From SHLQ01 sp964562985 (GTDB lineage: Bacteria; Actinomycetota; Acidimicrobiia; Acidimicrobiales; SHLQ01), in the NCBI GenBank assembly GCA_964562985.1, contig CAZLWE010000099.1, positions 1 through 7,682 of the forward strand: 7,682 nt of DNA, in the 5' to 3' direction. The translations under genes and the position numbers were made by a program. The notes beneath the pieces are model-generated. The model did no database searches. It had not been told where the DNA came from and saw only the letters and a list, made by a program, of their open reading frames with translations. Positions 6,120 through 7,682 of the stretch are shown here, piece by piece; position 1 is the first letter of the stretch, and every line of letters begins with the position of its first letter.

Positions 6120-6509
6120 ATGCTTAAAGCACCGACATTGCTGCGGAGCCTGCTGTTCAGCGGGGGAGTTGGATTGGTGTGGATCTTCCTCGCGTTCCGC
6201 AATCCAGCGCTCACCTACCATTTCGCACCGTTGATCGCCGGGGTGATCGGGCCGCTAAGCCTGCGCACCCAGGGCCGCGCCTCCGAAGTGCTAGCCCGCA
6301 AGACCGGTGGGATTGTGCTCGCACTGTTGCTCGCCATCACGTTGTTGCTGGAGGTATCCGGCAATCAGGAAGGCCCGAATTTCCTCGAGAGCGGTCCAGC
6401 GTGGCCCGAAGCGGTATTGTTCGCAGTCATCGGCGTGTTGATCGGCGCGCGTGCGGCCAGTCGAGAGAATCCCGGCCTTCTCGGAGGCCTCGTCGACAAC
6501 ACGGTGTAG
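6120..6509 (+). CDS. Four-helix membrane protein of unknown function
   Basis: I do not recognise this 129-residue protein. It has four likely membrane helices at about 9-26, 31-47, 63-79 and 97-111. Short polar links (S-L-R-T-Q-G-R-A-S-E, N-Q-E-G-P-N-F) join them and the tail is short. R51-rich and K61 loops on one side suggest a defined topology. ATG 6120 was chosen over TTG 6072 because the extra 16 residues of the longer form are charged and lack a ribosome site, while the ATG has a well-placed -10 box. It starts 71 nt after the preceding gene and may have its own promoter or be read through from the PBP operon. Confidence 0.7.
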   Translation: MLKAPTLLRSLLFSGGVGLVWIFLAFRNPALTYHFAPLIAGVIGPLSLRTQGRASEVLARKTGGIVLALLLAITLLLEVSGNQEGPNFLESGPAWPEAVLFAVIGVLIGARAASRENPGLLGGLVDNTV

Positions 6510-6596
6510 TTGGGGCTCGATTACTGCACCGGGCGAGGGTGTCTGGACAGAAAACGTTGCTACTCAATCTAGCAATGCCACGGAAAAACGATGGGC

Positions 6597-6631
6597 GCCC
6601 CAGGCCGGTATGTGTGAAACAGGCCTGGGGC
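6597..6631 (-). terminator. Hairpin between convergent genes, probable terminator of hsp20
   Basis: A perfect 10-bp GC-rich stem (6597-6606 with 6622-6631) encloses a 15-nt loop between the plus-strand membrane protein gene, ending at 6509, and hsp20, ending at 6675. On the minus strand a run of five T follows the stem about 8 nt later. On the plus strand no T-run follows. It could serve both directions, but neither side has a textbook U-tract. Confidence 0.5.
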
Positions 6632-6674
6632 ACCGAAACCACCGCTAGGGGCGGGAGGTGAGGAGATTTGTTAG

Positions 6675-7085
6675 CTAGGCGGCGTCGGAAACGACGTCGG
6701 AGGCAGCATCGATGGCGGGAGCGCCGATGCCGACCTCGACCTTGCGAGGCTTGGCGGACTCAGCGACGGGGATCGTCACGATGAGAACGCCGTTGGCATA
6801 GTCAGCGGTCAAGCGCTCAGCGTCGAGCTGCTCGCCCAGCTGAAACGCCTGGCTGAGGTCGCCGTTGCGTCGACCACGGGAGACGACCTTGGCGTTCTCG
6901 GGGATCGAAGTAGTACGGCTTGCGGCAAGGCGAAGGCTTCGGCCATCGACGGTGAGGTCGACGTCGTCGGGGTTGATCCCGGGGATGTCAACAAAGAGGG
7001 TGACGCCATCTTCGGTGCGAACGACGTCGTAGTCGAGGCTCGAAGTGTTCCGGAAACTGCCGGGTGCGTAGGTGTTGTAAAACAT
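6675..7085 (-). CDS. Small heat-shock protein, Hsp20/alpha-crystallin family
   Basis: This 136-residue ATP-independent holdase chaperone binds unfolding cytoplasmic proteins during stress and keeps them refoldable. The alpha-crystallin domain spans about 17-107. Its signature A-x-x-x-N-G-V-L is at 94-101 in ADYANGVLIVTIP, and the strand LFVDIPGINPDDVDL is at 30-44. V117-E-V119 after the domain may act as the I/V-x-I/V oligomerisation motif. The C-terminal tail is short and Ala/Asp-rich. ATG 7085 was chosen because AGGAG lies 7 nt upstream; the open frame continues upstream 17 codons across the control region and is not credible. The gene appears to be controlled by a HAIR-type operator and a candidate alternative-sigma promoter upstream. 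It is convergent with the membrane protein gene on its other side. Confidence 0.96.
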   Translation of the reverse strand: MFYNTYAPGSFRNTSSLDYDVVRTEDGVTLFVDIPGINPDDVDLTVDGRSLRLAASRTTSIPENAKVVSRGRRNGDLSQAFQLGEQLDAERLTADYANGVLIVTIPVAESAKPRKVEVGIGAPAIDAASDVVSDAA

Positions 7086-7092
7086 GCTTATT

Positions 7093-7097
7093 CTCCT
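7093..7097 (-). promoter_or_regulatory. Ribosome binding site of hsp20
   Basis: AGGAG on the minus strand, 7 nt before ATG 7085, is the best Shine-Dalgarno sequence in the window. It fixes the hsp20 start and implies a leadered mRNA, unlike several neighbouring genes. Confidence 0.85.
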
Positions 7098-7106
7098 AGA
7101 AATAAA

Positions 7107-7127
7107 GTTAAGTGATGTGGACTCAAG
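7107..7127 (-). promoter_or_regulatory. HAIR-type operator (HspR binding site) for hsp20
   Basis: On the minus strand CTTGAGT-N7-ACTTAAC matches the HAIR element CTTGAGT-N7-ACTCAAG at 12 of 14 bases with the exact 7-bp spacer; one half is perfect. HAIR is the site of HspR, the MerR-type repressor of dnaK, clpB and hsp20-class genes in actinobacteria, including acr2 of Mycobacterium tuberculosis. Its position, ending 22 bp before the ATG and just downstream of the candidate promoter, fits repression by blocking initiation or elongation. Confidence 0.75.
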
Positions 7128-7134
7128 TTCATGC

Positions 7135-7160
7135 AACGCAACTTGGTCATCTTCATTCCC
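7135..7160 (-). promoter_or_regulatory. Candidate ECF-type (SigH/SigE-like) promoter of hsp20
   Basis: On the minus strand GGGAAT (7160-7155), 17 nt, then GTT (7137-7135) resembles the GGAAY-N16-18-GTT pattern of actinobacterial SigH/SigE stress promoters. Transcription would begin near 7128, at the edge of the HAIR element, giving a leader of about 40 nt with the Shine-Dalgarno sequence inside it. Short motifs like this occur by chance, so only the position makes it credible. The TTGAGT in the HAIR half site might instead be part of a housekeeping -35, but I see no -10 at a spacing that keeps the Shine-Dalgarno sequence in the transcript. Confidence 0.4.
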
Positions 7161-7188
7161 AACTTCGTGAAATTTTGTGGCGTTCGGG

Positions 7189-7224
7189 ATATCTATTGCG
7201 CGAAGAATATCTATTGCGCGAAGA
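7189..7224. repeat. Perfect 18-bp tandem duplication upstream of the hsp20 promoter
   Basis: Two identical adjacent copies (7189-7206 and 7207-7224) of an 18-bp unit containing ATCTATTGCGCGAAGA lie about 30-70 bp upstream of the candidate hsp20 promoter and are outside any credible gene. They may be a duplicated regulator site or a replication-slippage duplication. The repeat begins with an AT-rich segment and has a GCGC core. Confidence 0.9.
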
Positions 7225-7328
7225 GTGGCACCTCACGGTGCAAGCGAGTCAACAACTGGCGCCGGTATTCGAGGCACTAGTGAGCAATTCGTCGACAACG
7301 CCACCTTGGGTTTGGCCTTCGACGGTTC

Positions 7329-7493
7329 CTAGGGGCGCTTTGGCCGGCTCTGGCGAATTACCCGTGCGAAGTCGCGATCGAGTTGGCTGATCTCGCGCAT
7401 TTCTCGCTGCGTCTTGCGGTGTTCGTCGCGCAGGATTCCAGCGACGAGCCACAGGGCCGTCACGGCAAGTACGCCCCCTACGAACAACGTCAT
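7329..7493 (-). CDS. 54-residue single-helix membrane protein of unknown function
   Basis: A hydrophobic helix (about 2-20) is followed by a strongly charged, probably helical segment rich in Arg, Lys, Glu and Asp, ending in S-R-P-K-R-P. Positive charges after the helix suggest the C terminus is cytoplasmic. ATG 7493 is supported by AAGGA six bases upstream; the open frame extends 20 codons further with no signal. It lies between rnpB and the hsp20 control region on the same strand. I cannot assign a function. The short length makes this less certain than the other genes, but the ribosome site and clean helix-plus-charged-tail pattern argue that it is real. Confidence 0.65.
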   Translation of the reverse strand: MTLFVGGVLAVTALWLVAGILRDEHRKTQREMREISQLDRDFARVIRQSRPKRP

Positions 7494-7634
7494 CCTGTTT
7501 CCTTCGCTCGGCTCTAGGACTCCAGAGTGGGCTAAGCCTCGCGGCTGTCGCAAGGAAAACGGTTCGGATGGCCTATCAATTGTGCGGTTCCGTCCAGCGC
7601 TCCCAGAAACTGTCGAGAAACCAACGTTGAAATG
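7494..7634. other. Intergenic stretch between rnpB and the small membrane protein gene
   Basis: These 141 bases contain no credible gene. On the minus strand they run from the 3' end of rnpB to the Shine-Dalgarno sequence of the 54-residue protein. I see no textbook terminator with a U-tract after rnpB and no clear promoter for the small gene. Confidence 0.6.
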
Positions 7635-7682
7635 GTGAGTCGGCCTGTAGGCGGGGTTCTGTCCAGATTCGGCCGAAGCCGA
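7635..7682 (-). ncRNA. rnpB: RNase P RNA, 3' end only (5' part outside the window)
   Basis: On the minus strand the sequence holds a UUCG-capped hairpin TCGGC-TTCG-GCCGA at the window edge. It is followed by the highly conserved ACAGAACCCCGC block (3' strand of P4, conserved region V) and CTACAGGCCGACTCAC, whose GGCCGACTCAC is the usual 3' strand of the terminal P1 helix. RNase P RNA is the catalytic RNA that removes 5' leaders from tRNA precursors. Only about 48 nt are present; the matching 5' P1 strand (GTGAGTCGGCC-like) should lie beyond the right edge. The exact 3' end is approximate. Confidence 0.9.

Noticed and set aside
6557..6575. Inverted repeat TTGCTA-N7-TAGCAA after the membrane protein gene
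   Set aside because: Only 6 bp per half, AT-rich, no associated promoter or T-run. It probably has no function I can defend; the stronger hairpin at 6597-6631 is the better terminator candidate.
7112..7390. Plus-strand open frame of 92 codons upstream of hsp20 with a Y-L-L-R-E-E repeat
   Set aside because: It starts inside the HAIR element, covers the hsp20 promoter and tandem repeat, overlaps the small membrane protein gene, has no ribosome site and resembles no family. The amino-acid repeat is just the 18-bp DNA duplication.
1..7682. CRISPR array, insertion sequence, integrase or phage/defence module
   Set aside because: No spaced repeat series, transposase or integrase motifs, or att-like flanks were seen. 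The tRNA-Val gene shows no nearby duplicated 3' end within the window.

Overview
The window comes from a moderately GC-rich bacterium, most likely an actinobacterium. The evidence is a HAIR-type (HspR) operator in front of an Hsp20 gene, several GTG starts, apparent leaderless promoters, an Rv2229c-like coiled-coil/zinc-ribbon protein, and W-rich PGW...DGxW segments. The Thr- and Pro/Ala/Glu-rich tail of the class A PBP would suit the class Acidimicrobiia, but that placement is an inference. I see no transposase, integrase, CRISPR array or phage gene, so this looks like ordinary chromosome.

Left part (1-2094, all minus strand). Read in the direction of transcription, the order is a secreted thermonuclease-like lipoprotein with a lamin-tail domain, a small tail-anchored membrane protein, a Nudix hydrolase, and a tRNA-Val(UAC) gene cut by the left edge. 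The Nudix gene and the tail-anchored protein gene each have a TAnnnT box 6-8 nt before the start codon and no convincing Shine-Dalgarno sequence, which suggests leaderless mRNAs. The lipoprotein has a Shine-Dalgarno sequence.

Centre (2095-6509, plus strand). A 265-bp divergent intergenic region holds a strong terminator-like hairpin and a short palindrome. It precedes a large bifunctional class A penicillin-binding protein. That gene is followed closely by a coiled-coil/zinc-ribbon protein and then a small membrane protein resembling YdjM/DUF457 proteins, probably as one operon. A four-helix membrane protein of unknown function follows, with its own putative promoter.

Right part (6510-7682, minus strand). 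A GC-rich hairpin separates the convergent genes. The Hsp20 small heat-shock gene has a good Shine-Dalgarno sequence, a HAIR-type operator and a candidate ECF-sigma promoter, plus a perfect 18-bp tandem duplication just upstream. A 54-residue single-helix membrane protein follows, and the window ends in the 3' end of the RNase P RNA gene (rnpB).

The functional themes are cell-wall synthesis (PBP operon), stress response (Hsp20 with its control region) and housekeeping RNA (tRNA-Val, rnpB). The more interesting points are regulatory (heat-shock control region, leaderless starts, orphan terminator) and a calcium-loop-like, cysteine-flanked insert near the C terminus of the PBP. I found nothing that amounts to a clear new multi-gene system.
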